A DNA stretch of 64,000 nucleotides from Pseudomonas sp. ICMP 561 (GCF_002699985.1 NZ_LKBT01000012.1:251449-315448), one strand, 5' to 3'; numbered from the stretch's first letter, positions 44,405-53,415 are shown. Notes: generated by a model from the letters alone, not told the origin. Numbers and translations: made by a program.

Positions 44405-45397
44405 ATGATCCCGATTAATCCGCTGGCCATGATGATCGGTTCCATGATCTTCATCTTTTCCCAGGTTTTTCTCTGGCTGCTAATAGCCGGCCTGCTGGCT
44501 TTTCTTATCCCTCGTTACAGACGCTCCATGCTGGCGCGGCCCTGGCTGTTCGGCTTGACGTTCGTAGTGCTGGCGGCCGCCAGCGTGCCCTACGTCAATA
44601 TCGGGGTTACCCAATGGCTTGACTGGCGCGCACATAACCCGCGTCTGGAGCGTGAAGAGGTGCTGGGCGATCTGGTGCTGCCGACTGGCACGCAGGTCCA
44701 ACTGGAAGACGTCAAACCCTTTAACGACCTGAGCGGTACTCCGCGGCCTTACGGCATGCAGAGCCTCAAGCACGCCGACTTCGAACGCAAGCCCGGTAAC
44801 ATCATGGGCATACCTGTGCATTGGCTCGAGCTGTGGCAGGACCATGGTTCGGCGACGGTGGAAATATTGGCGGCTACCGACTTGCAAGGCTGGAGGTGTG
44901 AGCCGGGCAAGGTCGAGTTCCGCTTCCCATCCGGCGCTCATTTCAAGTTCTCCGAATGGCGTTTGAACCGCTGCACGCTGGCGCCAGGCAGCAAGCAGGG
45001 AGGCATTGTCTGGCCGGGATCGTTGACGGTCTCTTCCGACTCGGGCGATAGCTGGGAGCTGAGGACGGACACGCCGACGCGCCTGCTGGGACTGGAACTG
45101 AGATGGCTGAGCATGCTCCTGAACAAGCCTGACGGTGAGGTGCTCAAGTGGAGCGGTGAATTGAACAGTGCAGCCGATTTCGGCCCTGTTCACTATCCTG
45201 TAGGCGCTCAAGTCAGCAGTTTTCAAGGCTACCTGCTCTTCAGCCCGCCACCTGAGGCGCAGGCCCTGGATCGGCGCACGGGAAAGCCCATCGAGTCTGA
45301 TCATTCTGTTATGCAGAGTGCTGATGGGAAGGTTCTGGATGTGCGCCCGAATGGCGAAGTGGGTGTGTGGTTTTATGATGAGATTGTGGTTCCTTGA
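44405..45397 (+). CDS. Membrane-anchored protein of unknown function
   Basis: A 330-residue protein with two N-terminal membrane helices near residues 10-35 and 47-66, then a periplasmic domain of about 260 residues containing VLGDLVLPTGTQVQLEDVKPF and GYLLFSPPPEAQAL. The domain has no recognised family. The stop is followed 5 bases later by a run of nine G residues (45402-45410). It is divergent from the propeller protein; the pair may work together in the envelope. Confidence 0.72.
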   Translation: MIPINPLAMMIGSMIFIFSQVFLWLLIAGLLAFLIPRYRRSMLARPWLFGLTFVVLAAASVPYVNIGVTQWLDWRAHNPRLEREEVLGDLVLPTGTQVQLEDVKPFNDLSGTPRPYGMQSLKHADFERKPGNIMGIPVHWLELWQDHGSATVEILAATDLQGWRCEPGKVEFRFPSGAHFKFSEWRLNRCTLAPGSKQGGIVWPGSLTVSSDSGDSWELRTDTPTRLLGLELRWLSMLLNKPDGEVLKWSGELNSAADFGPVHYPVGAQVSSFQGYLLFSPPPEAQALDRRTGKPIESDHSVMQSADGKVLDVRPNGEVGVWFYDEIVVP

Positions 45398-45792
45398 TTC
45401 AGGGGGGGGGCATGGCCGTCGAAGGTTCTATCAAGTTCGGATCGGTTATGGAAAACGCATAATGTTCGCGACAGGAATGTGCTATTCGCAGTAGGTTTGG
45501 GCACTGGAAATCCCGGCTTATGGATACCGGGCTGTGCCTTGATGGCGGCAGGGTGTTTTAAAACAATCAATTGTCGGGACTGGCGGGAAGGAACATCGGT
45601 TAAAGCTTCCGGGCGAGGTCAACCAGACTGAGAGTGGCTGGCGCCAAAAAACATTGGCGCTTGGCTTTTCAGGCGAATTCAGTAAGATTGCGTTTTTGGA
45701 TCCAATAAGGATCTATCACCTACTCAAGCAAGCCATTGCGATCAGCGATAGCTCACCCATTCGGGCAAAGTGCTGAAAGGAAGTCCACCAGT
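45398..45792. other. 395-bp intergenic region with a G9 tract
   Basis: Starts with a run of nine Gs right after the preceding stop. The rest holds no gene with a credible ribosome site; a 65-codon frame on the minus strand spans the G tract but has no support. No terminator is obvious apart from a short AACACATTGGCG-type repeat near 45640-45665. Confidence 0.5.
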
Positions 45793-46095
45793 ATGATGCC
45801 CGACCAAGCTTTACGTGTTACCCGCTGGATGCCCTGCCTCTCGATCACTACTGTGATTCTGGGTTCGATATTTGCACTCTATTTGCTGCAAAAGCCTAGC
45901 TCCTCCTTCGTCCCATCGTATTTGCTCTCGTTCGCCGTGATGTGGTTTACCAACCTGGTTTCAATGATGCTGAACGTTATTTACTGGTCTGTCCGCCGAG
46001 GGCCGAAATGGCTTTCGGTCACGCTGCTGATTCAAGCAGGGATGTGTTTAGCCACTTTTGTTGTATCCCTCTTCGGGGGGTATTTCTTCGGCTGA
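45793..46095 (+). CDS. Small three-helix membrane protein, tandem copy 1
   Basis: A 100-residue protein with three hydrophobic segments (CLSITTVILGSIFALYLL, FAVMWFTNLVSMMLNVIYW, VTLLIQAGMCLATFVVSLF) and the loop SVRRGPKW. Start ATG 45793 (a second ATG follows at once) with GGAAG upstream. A close paralogue lies 180 bp downstream. No known family. Confidence 0.72.
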   Translation: MMPDQALRVTRWMPCLSITTVILGSIFALYLLQKPSSSFVPSYLLSFAVMWFTNLVSMMLNVIYWSVRRGPKWLSVTLLIQAGMCLATFVVSLFGGYFFG

Positions 46096-46277
46096 GCGGT
46101 TGCAATCCGGAACGGGTAAGTAGCAGTCACACTGCCATGAACGCAAAGGCTATGAACATCCAGGTTGCTGCAAGTGAAAGCTTTATCTCTTGCGGCAATT
46201 GACTTTAGTGGCGTGAGCCACGCCGCAGCGATGATTCGTTGTTTGGGCAAAGCTAATTGGAAAGGATATACATCGGT

Positions 46278-46580
46278 ATGATATCCCACGGCGTTTTACG
46301 TTTTACCCGCTGGATTGCCTGCCTCTCGATCACTACTGTGATTCTGGGTACGATATTCGCACTCTATGTACTGCAATTGCCTAGCTCTGCCTTCGTCCCG
46401 TCGTCTCTCTTCTCGTTCGCCGTCATGTGGCTCACCAACCTGATTTCAATGGCGATGAACGCTATTTACTGGTTTGTCCGCCGAGGGCCGAAAGGGCTCT
46501 CGGTGACGCTGCTGATTCAAGCAGGGCTAACGGTAGCCGGGTTTCTTGCACTGAGGTATCCGAATTATTTATTCGGCTGA
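46278..46580 (+). CDS. Small three-helix membrane protein, tandem copy 2
   Basis: A 100-residue paralogue of the preceding gene: RFTRWIACLSITTVILGTIF and WFVRRGPKGLSVTLLIQAG are nearly the same as in copy 1, while the C-terminus diverges (LALRYPNYLFG). The DNA after both stops is also similar (GGCTGA, CGGTT, then TAGCAGTCA), so the duplicated unit extends past the coding frame. AAAGGA precedes the start. Confidence 0.72.
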   Translation: MISHGVLRFTRWIACLSITTVILGTIFALYVLQLPSSAFVPSSLFSFAVMWLTNLISMAMNAIYWFVRRGPKGLSVTLLIQAGLTVAGFLALRYPNYLFG

Positions 46581-46725
46581 CCGGTTTCACTCCGGCTCGG
46601 GCGATTAGCAGTCAAGAAACACAGCGTCGTGCGACGGGGATAGATATTGATGAAAAATTTCTGATCCAGGGATCACGTCGCTAAAGAATACGCTTCACGA
46701 TAATCAGAAAGTCATCAGAGAAAAT

Positions 46726-47700
46726 ATGAAATTTTTATCGGTTTTTACGCTGGTTATGGTGGCGATCCTTTCAGGCTGTGACAAAAAATTAGAAGACTTT
46801 AACCACCTTCCTGCCTTGTATGGCAGTTCAGACCAGTTGTCAGTTAATAAACAGTTACTGGCGGAGTTTAAAGATAAGAATTTTGTTTGCCGTAGTGAGA
46901 CGGATTTTTTGCCGAAAGAGTCCACCGCAGCTGCGCAGGCTTTCAGGCAACTCGTGGAGTACGCCTCGCAAGGGGACCAAACCGAAAACTTCTGGAGGGA
47001 CAAAGAGCATAAAAAAAAGCGTGAGGATTTGCTCGCTGTCGCCATAAAGGAGGGGAGTTGGAAAGCCAAATATCTCGACAGTGTCTGGTCGCTGCGTTAT
47101 CCGGCCAGCCCCGAAAAAGCTGCCGCAGCGTCAGATACAATCAACGAATTTGTTCAACAGGGTGTACCAATTGTAGTCTCTGCCTATGGAGCCTCCCTTT
47201 ATGGCCGGGACTACGACGCCATGTACAAGCTGCTTTCTGACGCCGTTGATCGCGGCAGCCCGCAGGCGATGGCATCGGTCGGGGGAAATATCGTCCCGCA
47301 GGCGAAAGAGCTTCATCCTGTTGGCAAACAGATGCTTGAGTGCGCGGTAAAACAGGGTTATGCCCCGGCCTACGCGAGTCTGGGGCAGTTGGCCTGGATG
47401 GAAGGGCGTCGTCTGGATGCCTACCGCTTGTGGGAAAAGGGCGTTAATGAAGGATGTGCGGATTGCAGCGAGAGACTTGAGTACATTGGACGGGTGCGAC
47501 CGGGCTATACGTATGCAACGCCGATGCTGGATTTGGTTCCGGAGCTCGCAGTAATTAACGCATTCTACGAGCACAATCTCTTCTACGAACTGAGTGGGCT
47601 CAGTGACTTCGAGCGCCCGCTTCCTAAAGAACTCGCCTTTCATCTGGATGACAAAGAACTCCTTAAGTTGCTGGAATTAGAGCAACGTGCTCAGCAGTGA
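46726..47700 (+). CDS. Lipoprotein with Sel1-like repeats
   Basis: A 324-residue lipoprotein: signal peptide MKFLSVFTLVMVAIL, lipobox LSGC, then DKKLEDF. The middle and C-terminus show alpha-helical Sel1/TPR-like units (AMYKLLSDAVDRGSPQAMASVG, GKQMLECAVKQGYAPAYASLG, RLWEKGVNEGCADC). This resembles the group of Pseudomonas Sel1-type lipoproteins sometimes found near T6SS or toxin loci, but no partner is seen here. The 5' part is more AT-rich than its surroundings. Confidence 0.78.
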   Translation: MKFLSVFTLVMVAILSGCDKKLEDFNHLPALYGSSDQLSVNKQLLAEFKDKNFVCRSETDFLPKESTAAAQAFRQLVEYASQGDQTENFWRDKEHKKKREDLLAVAIKEGSWKAKYLDSVWSLRYPASPEKAAAASDTINEFVQQGVPIVVSAYGASLYGRDYDAMYKLLSDAVDRGSPQAMASVGGNIVPQAKELHPVGKQMLECAVKQGYAPAYASLGQLAWMEGRRLDAYRLWEKGVNEGCADCSERLEYIGRVRPGYTYATPMLDLVPELAVINAFYEHNLFYELSGLSDFERPLPKELAFHLDDKELLKLLELEQRAQQ

Positions 47701-47810
47701 ACTGATTACCCATTGTCGGGTGCAGAAACATGCTGTCTGCACCGGAATCAATGCGCTGCAAATAACCCCAGCCCAACCTTACTGATGTCTAAATTGGCGT
47801 AATACAGACT

Positions 47811-48341
47811 ATGACAATCATATTTAAATCAGTGTGCCGTTTTGCCGTGTTCGCTGCTGTTGCAGCGCTTCTTTCAGGCTGCGTGTCAGAGCTCATCAGT
47901 GCCAGGCAGCAGGCGCTCGATCTTCCGTTGCAGATCACCATTCGGGTACTCGATGAAAATGGTCAGCCCATTCCCGATACGGTCGCACTCGCCATACAGC
48001 CCCTCAACGTGGGAGAGAAACTGTTCTGTATTAACTTTTATGGTGGAAGCTGCGCGACGTTCTGGAACATGCACGTTTTCAAAGGGGAGGTCGGCCCTGA
48101 TGGTGAGGAGACCTTTCCAATAAAGTACGCGACCAGTCTGACCGTCCAGGTGGCCCTTCCTTGCTCCGACCCCAAAGGAAATCGCAGGTACTTCACCCGG
48201 CATATCAAATGGAGTGACCTTTCAACGCAGCGAGTATTCATCATGGACGGTGATTGGGATCCTGCAAAGGGATACTACGTAGGCTCTCTACCTTGCTCCA
48301 CAACCACGCCGCCGCTTAGGGGCTGGGATGATTATTATTGA
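47811..48341 (+). CDS. Lipoprotein of unknown function
   Basis: A 176-residue lipoprotein: hydrophobic FAVFAAVAALL, lipobox LSGC followed by VSELISARQQ. The mature domain starts with a beta-rich segment (LQITIRVLDENGQPIPDTVALAIQPL) resembling a transthyretin/carboxypeptidase-regulatory-like fold, and has four more cysteines that could form disulphides. No clear ribosome site precedes the ATG. Family unknown. Confidence 0.72.
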   Translation: MTIIFKSVCRFAVFAAVAALLSGCVSELISARQQALDLPLQITIRVLDENGQPIPDTVALAIQPLNVGEKLFCINFYGGSCATFWNMHVFKGEVGPDGEETFPIKYATSLTVQVALPCSDPKGNRRYFTRHIKWSDLSTQRVFIMDGDWDPAKGYYVGSLPCSTTTPPLRGWDDYY

Positions 48342-48545
48342 TGCAACTCCATCTGCCTACGGGGAATGACCATCTGGAGTATCGTCTTCATTCATCGCAT
48401 CATGCCAACATGGTGCGAAAGTGGATGCCGCTCGGTGATCAGCTAGCAGTGATGGCTTTTTGTAATTCCCCGGTTGAACCTGGCCGATATATTCCAGTCT
48501 GTATGCGTGATTCGTAATTCTCCGACTTCAAGGACGACCACCGTT

Positions 48546-49475
48546 ATGCCTTTCTCAGCTTTTGATCGCCTCAATAAACTTGCAGCTGTATGTGTTCTGC
48601 TTGGCACAATAATGGCGTTACCAGGTTGTGATAATTCTAATTCGTCCGGCAACTCCCAGGCTCCTGCCACCACTGAGGCGGAATCCGCTCAAGCCGTAGA
48701 GCAGCAAAAATTCAACTTGTATGTGAAGGCTTACAACCGCTTGCTGGACGACACTTTTGGGCTGCTTGGAACCATCAGGTTATACGGCGAGATGGAACTT
48801 GATCGAGCCAAACCGACTGACATGTTCCATGCTCCGACGTCCAACAGCCATTACACGGATGCCATCAATGCGCTGAAGCAGGGCCGTGCGCTATCTGCCG
48901 CAGGCTCGGAAGATGCGGACGCGGCCGCTGATGCTTTACTGAAAACCTTGCCTGTTGTCGTTACACGCATCGATGAGATCGCGCCTTACTTTAACGGTGG
49001 CGCCTATCGAGAGGATAAGCTGGCGAAGGGCAGAGCCCAGGACCCGGCGACTCGAGCAGCGTTCCAGGACGCCATGGACAGCCTGGGGCAGATGGATCAA
49101 GCACTGTCGACTCATCAACGGCGAGTCCAGGCAGAAGAGGCTGAAGTTCTTCGCAAAGAAGGCAACATGCCGGCTTACTATACGCTCAATAGCCTGATGC
49201 TCGGGACCGATATGGTAAATGCCATGAGCCAGAAGGACGTGGCGAAGGCCGACACCATCGTGCCGAACCTGGAGGCTTCACTGGAAGAATTGCGCAAGTC
49301 GCTGATCGACTACAAGGATCCTGTGGCCAAGAGCAGTATGAGCATTGTGCAAAGTGCGTTGACCAACTCCATCGGTTTCATGCGGCAATACAAAGAGCTT
49401 AAACATGACTCTTCTATCAAAGCGATGATGGACTCCTACAACGCAGCAGTGGGTGCAGCAAACAATCTGCGATAG
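48546..49475 (+). CDS. DUF3829-type lipoprotein
   Basis: A 309-residue lipoprotein starting at MPFSAFDRLNK, with lipobox LPGC followed by DNSNSSG. The mature region is helical and opens with KFNLYVKAYNRLLD, the pattern of DUF3829 proteins, then PYFNGGAYREDKLAKG. The start at 48546 has AAGGACG upstream; the frame is open to 48474 but that part lacks signal-peptide character. Function of the family is unknown. Confidence 0.8.
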   Translation: MPFSAFDRLNKLAAVCVLLGTIMALPGCDNSNSSGNSQAPATTEAESAQAVEQQKFNLYVKAYNRLLDDTFGLLGTIRLYGEMELDRAKPTDMFHAPTSNSHYTDAINALKQGRALSAAGSEDADAAADALLKTLPVVVTRIDEIAPYFNGGAYREDKLAKGRAQDPATRAAFQDAMDSLGQMDQALSTHQRRVQAEEAEVLRKEGNMPAYYTLNSLMLGTDMVNAMSQKDVAKADTIVPNLEASLEELRKSLIDYKDPVAKSSMSIVQSALTNSIGFMRQYKELKHDSSIKAMMDSYNAAVGAANNLR

Positions 49476-49586
49476 TTCCAGTCCACGGCAGCAGAAGCGC
49501 GCGCTTTGATGTTTGGCGTGTCTCTTCTGGGAGAGTCGCCGGGCGGAGTACGCTCAACTCAGCGGCGGTATTCTCATAGTAGAACT

Positions 49587-49609
49587 GCGCTGAAGAGTCT
49601 CTTCAGCGC
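49587..49609. repeat. Perfect palindrome between convergent genes
   Basis: GCGCTGAAGAG and its mate CTCTTCAGCGC are separated by a single T, giving a 23-bp perfect palindrome. It lies between the convergent DUF3829 lipoprotein and the gene ending at 49630. No T tract follows, so it could be a weak terminator or a protein-binding site. Confidence 0.6.
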
Positions 49610-49629
49610 GCTCAGCCAGTTCGTGCGCT

Positions 49630-50103
49630 TCAAGCGCTGCCGTCGAGGCCATGCATATGGGCAACCACCTGCATAAAGACCCAGGCATCTCCTTTTTCGT
49701 AGGTCTCCAGCGCTTCGCTGCCGCCGAGAAACGGGTAGGGCTTCGGGATGTAGACCTGATCTTCAGCAAGGGGGCCCAGATGCTGAAATAATTCGGCGAC
49801 GTGATCCGACCTCAGGACGTGCAGATCGAACCCCGGTTCTTTCAGTATCTCGGTTTCAAACTCTTCGACTGACTCAAAACTTCCATACGACTTTGCTGCG
49901 CGCTTGAAAGGGTGCAGGACGATATAGTCCTGGTCGTCCGGGCTGCGAAGGAAGAAATGACCGAGGCTTGAGTAACCGACAACCTCAGTGTGGTCCGGGA
50001 AGCTGGGTGCCCATGCACTCAGATCGCTTGAGGGGCGAGCCGAAAAGAGTGTGTAGAGAACTGGTTCGGATGGCTTTCCGAATATTTTAGAGAAAAGTCC
50101 CAA
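49630..50103 (-). CDS. Small cytoplasmic protein, possibly DUF1851/Tdi1-like immunity protein
   Basis: A 157-residue protein without signal peptide (MGLFSKIFGKPSEPVLYTLF). The motif FFLRSPDDQDYIVLHPFKRAAKSYGSF resembles the C-terminal domain of T6SS immunity proteins of the Tdi1 group (DUF1851), but I am unsure. No toxin gene adjoins it, so if it is an immunity protein it is an orphan. It sits alone with a 330-bp gap upstream. Confidence 0.6.
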   Translation of the reverse strand: MGLFSKIFGKPSEPVLYTLFSARPSSDLSAWAPSFPDHTEVVGYSSLGHFFLRSPDDQDYIVLHPFKRAAKSYGSFESVEEFETEILKEPGFDLHVLRSDHVAELFQHLGPLAEDQVYIPKPYPFLGGSEALETYEKGDAWVFMQVVAHMHGLDGSA

Positions 50104-50433
50104 GTGGAAACCTCAAGTCGGGCGGATCATCTCAAGAACGCGCCTGTGAATTTTTGTGGTCGTCACTATTGAGAGCCACACTCGATTTAGCGGATTACTT
50201 CAGATCTCATGTCTCGCGTGATGACTTTCACACCGTTCCAGTCGGAGCCGGAACCGTTCAATGATAAAAGACAGTCCTTAATATGCTGACCGCCTATACC
50301 AAGTATATGCCAGACGAAGTTACCATAGTGTGTAGGGCAGTGGAATCAATGTGTGGTGACGTGTTGAATACGGTCGCGGCCCCTACCCAATGATGAGAGG
50401 GTGGAGTTCTTTCAGTAGGCTGATGAGGTGTGC
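50104..50433. other. 330-bp intergenic region
   Basis: Divergent gap between the small cytoplasmic protein and a small membrane protein. It contains GC-poor stretches and no credible open frame. Promoters of both neighbours are expected; I see nothing else. Confidence 0.5.
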
Positions 50434-50703
50434 ATGAAGGCAGTCAGGGTGTTGATACGAGTTTTTCTGTATGGAATTTTTGTCTTTTGCCTACTCACCT
50501 ATACGTTTATGCAAGGGTCAGAGTATGACTGGATGGGGCCCGATTACGTTATAGAGGATAATTCGAATGACAGGGGGCCTATAAGATTTCTAGCGGTGGC
50601 AATTGCCTTATTCACTCAGTTTTTGATTTATGTGAGCTGTTCCAGGAAAGAAGCCGCAATGACTGTTGTATTGCTTGCGGTTGTGGTTGGTGTTTATTGG
50701 TGA
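50434..50703 (+). CDS. Small membrane protein of unknown function
   Basis: An 89-residue protein with three hydrophobic segments (VFLYGIFVFCLLTYTF, FLAVAIALFTQFLIYVSC, AMTVVLLAVVVGVYW) and a short acidic loop (EDNSNDRGP) between the first two. ATG 50434 has GAGGTG six bases upstream. AT-rich compared with the chromosome. No family recognised. Confidence 0.62.
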   Translation: MKAVRVLIRVFLYGIFVFCLLTYTFMQGSEYDWMGPDYVIEDNSNDRGPIRFLAVAIALFTQFLIYVSCSRKEAAMTVVLLAVVVGVYW

Positions 50704-50869
50704 TCGGTATGCCCGCCTGATAGATAGGCGGATTTGCAGTCCCTTTCCATCCTCCTGAAACTATCCCGCACTCCCTCCGCCAGCATGGGGTAGCAGCCCC
50801 ATGCAAATCGTGCAGACCTGTCTCTCTGACTAGTACAGCCACGTGCGGTGCTCCGGCAGTTTAAGACAA

Positions 50870-51448
50870 TTATTCAGCCGTGCCCTGGCGCCATTCCACC
50901 TCAAAGCGATAGTTGACATCCACCTTACTGGCATCTACCGGCAGCTCGGTCTTGGTCAGCACAAACTCGAAGGCTGGCTCGAAGTATCCATCGCGCAGGA
51001 TTTCACCCGCCAGTATCTCCACTTCATACCAGCCATTCTCGACTTCAATCGTCGGTCTGTTGGGTTGCTGATAACGCTCGAGCAACTCATGGAGGTTGTC
51101 CTCCGTGAACGCCTGCAGAATGCGCCACGTATACAGATGGATGCGGCCGTGCTCCACACGCAATGAATAACCGCGGCGCCGATGCTGGATGCGGTCTTCG
51201 TACCGGGGCATTTCTGGTTCGGTACCTGCCAGCGTGAAGACAATCGTATAAGGATGGTTTTCCACTCCGATGAGCGGGATGAGGACGCCTTCAAGAACGG
51301 CCTTGTCGCCGCTTTCATTGGAAACAAACTCGCTGGCCAGGTCATCGGGAAGTTGATGCTCTTGCTTGAAACGTTTGAGCAGTTGCAAGTCACTCAGCAG
51401 GAAGTAGTCAATCAGGTCATTGAGAACTTCGGAAAACATATATTGCAT
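50870..51448 (-). CDS. Cytoplasmic protein of unknown function
   Basis: A 192-residue protein without signal or membrane segments (alternative start MFSEVLND at 51439). The sequence mixes helices at the N-terminus (VLNDLIDYFLLSDLQLLKRF) and beta strands later (RRRGYSLRVEHGRIHLYTW, WYEVEILAGE). The size and composition fit the immunity-protein style seen in this region, but no family is recognised. Confidence 0.6.
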   Translation of the reverse strand: MQYMFSEVLNDLIDYFLLSDLQLLKRFKQEHQLPDDLASEFVSNESGDKAVLEGVLIPLIGVENHPYTIVFTLAGTEPEMPRYEDRIQHRRRGYSLRVEHGRIHLYTWRILQAFTEDNLHELLERYQQPNRPTIEVENGWYEVEILAGEILRDGYFEPAFEFVLTKTELPVDASKVDVNYRFEVEWRQGTAE

Positions 51449-51799
51449 GTGCAGGTATCCTTAACGTCACAGCGCGAAATGAAAAATTTGCCAGGTATTG
51501 GCGAGTCCGTTTCTCTCATTGCCCTCATCTAACCTTTTCTACGCTGAGTCCACCGGTCAGATGATTTGGAGCCTGGTTGTGGTGGGGGCGTGGTTGGGCG
51601 CAATCACCCGGAGATCGCATTCATTGATCATAACCTGCTGTGGTGCAGGCTTCCTGAGGTAATGATCCAGGGAGTCGCAGACCGAGTAGCCTCCACTCAT
51701 GGTGTCACCCGTCGCAATTTCCTGCACATGAGATTGACTGCACGTCGCCAAGATCGTTAACTGTATGCATGTACAGTCATTCTTCGCAGGGTCAGTCTC
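51449..51799. other. 351-bp intergenic region before the SOS gene
   Basis: Divergent gap between the unknown gene and umuD. It carries the LexA box at 51761-51776. A minus-strand frame (51557-51700, MSGGYSVCDSLDHYL) is too weakly supported to annotate. No other feature seen. Confidence 0.5.
51761..51776 (+). promoter_or_regulatory. LexA (SOS) box upstream of umuD
   Basis: CTGTATGCATGTACAG fits the CTGT-N8-ACAG consensus exactly and is itself a palindrome except for the two innermost positions. It ends 23 bases before the umuD ATG. A TTGACT (51734) with TTAACT 17 bases later gives a possible promoter that the box overlaps. Confidence 0.93.
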
Positions 51800-52231
51800 A
51801 TGAGTATTACTATCCTTGGTCCGATATCAGCCGGGGGCGAAAAGCTCCCGCTTTATTCCTTTCAGGCATCTGCAGGCTTGCCGTCGCTGGCTGCCGATCA
51901 CATCGAAAAGCACATCTCGCTGGATGAATTGTTCGACATCCCGACACCCGATCTGTACATGGTGAAAATTGAGGAGGACAGCATGCAGGGGGTGGGGATT
52001 TTCTCCGGAGATCTTCTGATCGTAGATCGCAGTCTTTACGCGGAACATGGCGACATCGTGATCGCAGCCCTCAATGCTGAACCCGTGTGCAAGCGGCTGC
52101 ACATGCGTGAGAACACATGCATGCTCACCTCGGAAAACAGCAAATATCCACCACGGCACGTGATGGAATGCGACGACCTGGTGATCTGGGGGGTGGTGAA
52201 GCACAGCGTGCGCGTTCATGGCAAATTGTGA
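51800..52231 (+). CDS. umuD: UmuD-like S24 peptidase, SOS-regulated (no umuC alongside)
   Basis: A 143-residue UmuD/RulA-type protein. The self-cleavage site is A25-G26 in QASAGLPS, the catalytic serine is S61 in EEDSMQG and the catalytic lysine K98 in PVCKRL, all in the correct order and spacing. UmuD is cleaved in RecA filaments and forms DNA polymerase V with UmuC. Normally umuC follows directly; here an unrelated small gene follows, so this copy is solitary. It may partner a UmuC encoded elsewhere or act as a stand-alone regulator or inhibitor. A consensus LexA box precedes it. Confidence 0.92.
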   Translation: MSITILGPISAGGEKLPLYSFQASAGLPSLAADHIEKHISLDELFDIPTPDLYMVKIEEDSMQGVGIFSGDLLIVDRSLYAEHGDIVIAALNAEPVCKRLHMRENTCMLTSENSKYPPRHVMECDDLVIWGVVKHSVRVHGKL

Positions 52232-52273
52232 GCCTGTGTTTCGCTGATCGAATGCTCACGGAAGGATTAGAAA

Positions 52274-52672
52274 ATGAGTGAAGCAGAGTCTGATCTGAAA
52301 TTTGACGTATTGCTCGACCGCGTGCTCTCTCACTGGCCTGATTCTATTGATGTAACTCAAATAATCGTGGCTGGGGATCGTCAGGATTTGTATGTTGTCT
52401 CGGGCCTGGGACGACTAGGCGATTCGATTGTTGAGGCGTTAGAAGGCAGCGCCGATGCGGTTCTGTTGATCAGCCTCTGTGACGCACTGACATCAACTAT
52501 CCGTTCTGCTGCGTTATATTTTATGGAAGTAAAGCCCGCGTCTCTGCGAGCCAGTACGGTTCGCCGGAACTTTGAGGATCGCCTGCATCGAGCCGCGACC
52601 AATCCTGACCTTGGATGGACGGAAGAAGATGTTCTGCTAATAAATCGCTATTTTGCAGTGAGCCTCAAATAG
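52274..52672 (+). CDS. Hypothetical protein downstream of umuD
   Basis: A 132-residue protein with no signal or membrane segment. AAGGA precedes its ATG and only 42 bp separate it from umuD, so it is probably in the SOS transcript. It contains RLLD-free helical and polar segments such as DSIVEALEGSADAVLLISL and FEDRLHRAATNPDLGW. Nothing resembles UmuC, ImuA or a toxin. Family unknown. Confidence 0.62.
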   Translation: MSEAESDLKFDVLLDRVLSHWPDSIDVTQIIVAGDRQDLYVVSGLGRLGDSIVEALEGSADAVLLISLCDALTSTIRSAALYFMEVKPASLRASTVRRNFEDRLHRAATNPDLGWTEEDVLLINRYFAVSLK

Positions 52673-52833
52673 GCTGCCTTCAAATCACTTGGTGTACGAC
52701 CTACCTTTTTTGCTTAGGCGAATATCCATCGGCCAGCCACTGCAGTTCACTATTGGGCATTCTTGGGCGTGGCCGCGCTGTTTGAGTTGCCTTACCCGAC
52801 GAAGGATGTGAGGCCGGTTACTAACTCGATTCC

Positions 52834-53325
52834 TTACAGCCCGCACTCCTTGGTAACAGGCTCTATGACGAGAGAAGCAGGCGCCTTTCCGGTCTTGATG
52901 TCTACCACTTCCAAATAGCATCCAGACTTGGGCGCCGAGTGGGTAATCTGATAGGTCGCTCCAGCTTCAGGGATGAAGCTACTGATGTTCATGCAACTCC
53001 TTTGAATAAGCGACGGGTCGGTAGCTTCGCGCTGCTTGGTACCGCTACTGAGAGCGTTGAGGTAGATACGCCTGTCAGGCTCTACCAAAAATTGATTCTT
53101 TTCGCTCTCTGACTGTGAAACACGGCCCAACACACCGGTATTTTTTGTGTCCTGGCAATGGCCGTCGTGATAAGCCCAGTATGCCTGGAAGCCACCGGAC
53201 ATAAGGTTGTTGTTGCCCCACTTGGCATCAAGGGTGGCGTGAGGTGCTGTCAGCGCCGGTTGCGGGTAGTGACCAACGCAGCCAGCGAGCAGGGCCGCAC
53301 AACTCATTAAAAAGAATTTATTCAT
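52834..53325 (-). CDS. Lipoprotein of unknown function
   Basis: A 163-residue lipoprotein: MNKFFLMSCAALLAGC with lipobox LAGC, then VGHYPQPALT. The mature protein contains six more cysteines, one in DGHCQDTKNTG and another in QRSCMNISSF, suggesting disulphide bonds. GAGAGATG precedes the ATG. It lies downstream of the antitoxin-like gene on the same strand, where a RES toxin would normally be, but is clearly not one. Confidence 0.72.
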   Translation of the reverse strand: MNKFFLMSCAALLAGCVGHYPQPALTAPHATLDAKWGNNNLMSGGFQAYWAYHDGHCQDTKNTGVLGRVSQSESEKNQFLVEPDRRIYLNALSSGTKQREATDPSLIQRSCMNISSFIPEAGATYQITHSAPKSGCYLEVVDIKTGKAPASLVIEPVTKECGL

Positions 53326-53415
53326 CAAACATCTCTCGCCAGCGGCCCGATACTTTGGTGCCGCCAACTCCGCTCAAGTTTTTGTAATTCGATATGCGCT
53401 ATAGAGCACGTTCGG

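Noticed and set aside
51557..51700. Possible 47-residue minus-strand protein (MSGGYSVCDSLDHYL) next to the LexA box
   Set aside because: Ribosome site is weak and no family is recognised; could be real but the evidence is too thin to annotate.
52685..52921. 78-codon minus-strand frame downstream of the umuD-linked gene
   Set aside because: Overlaps the lipoprotein gene ending at 52834 in another frame; no start signal.
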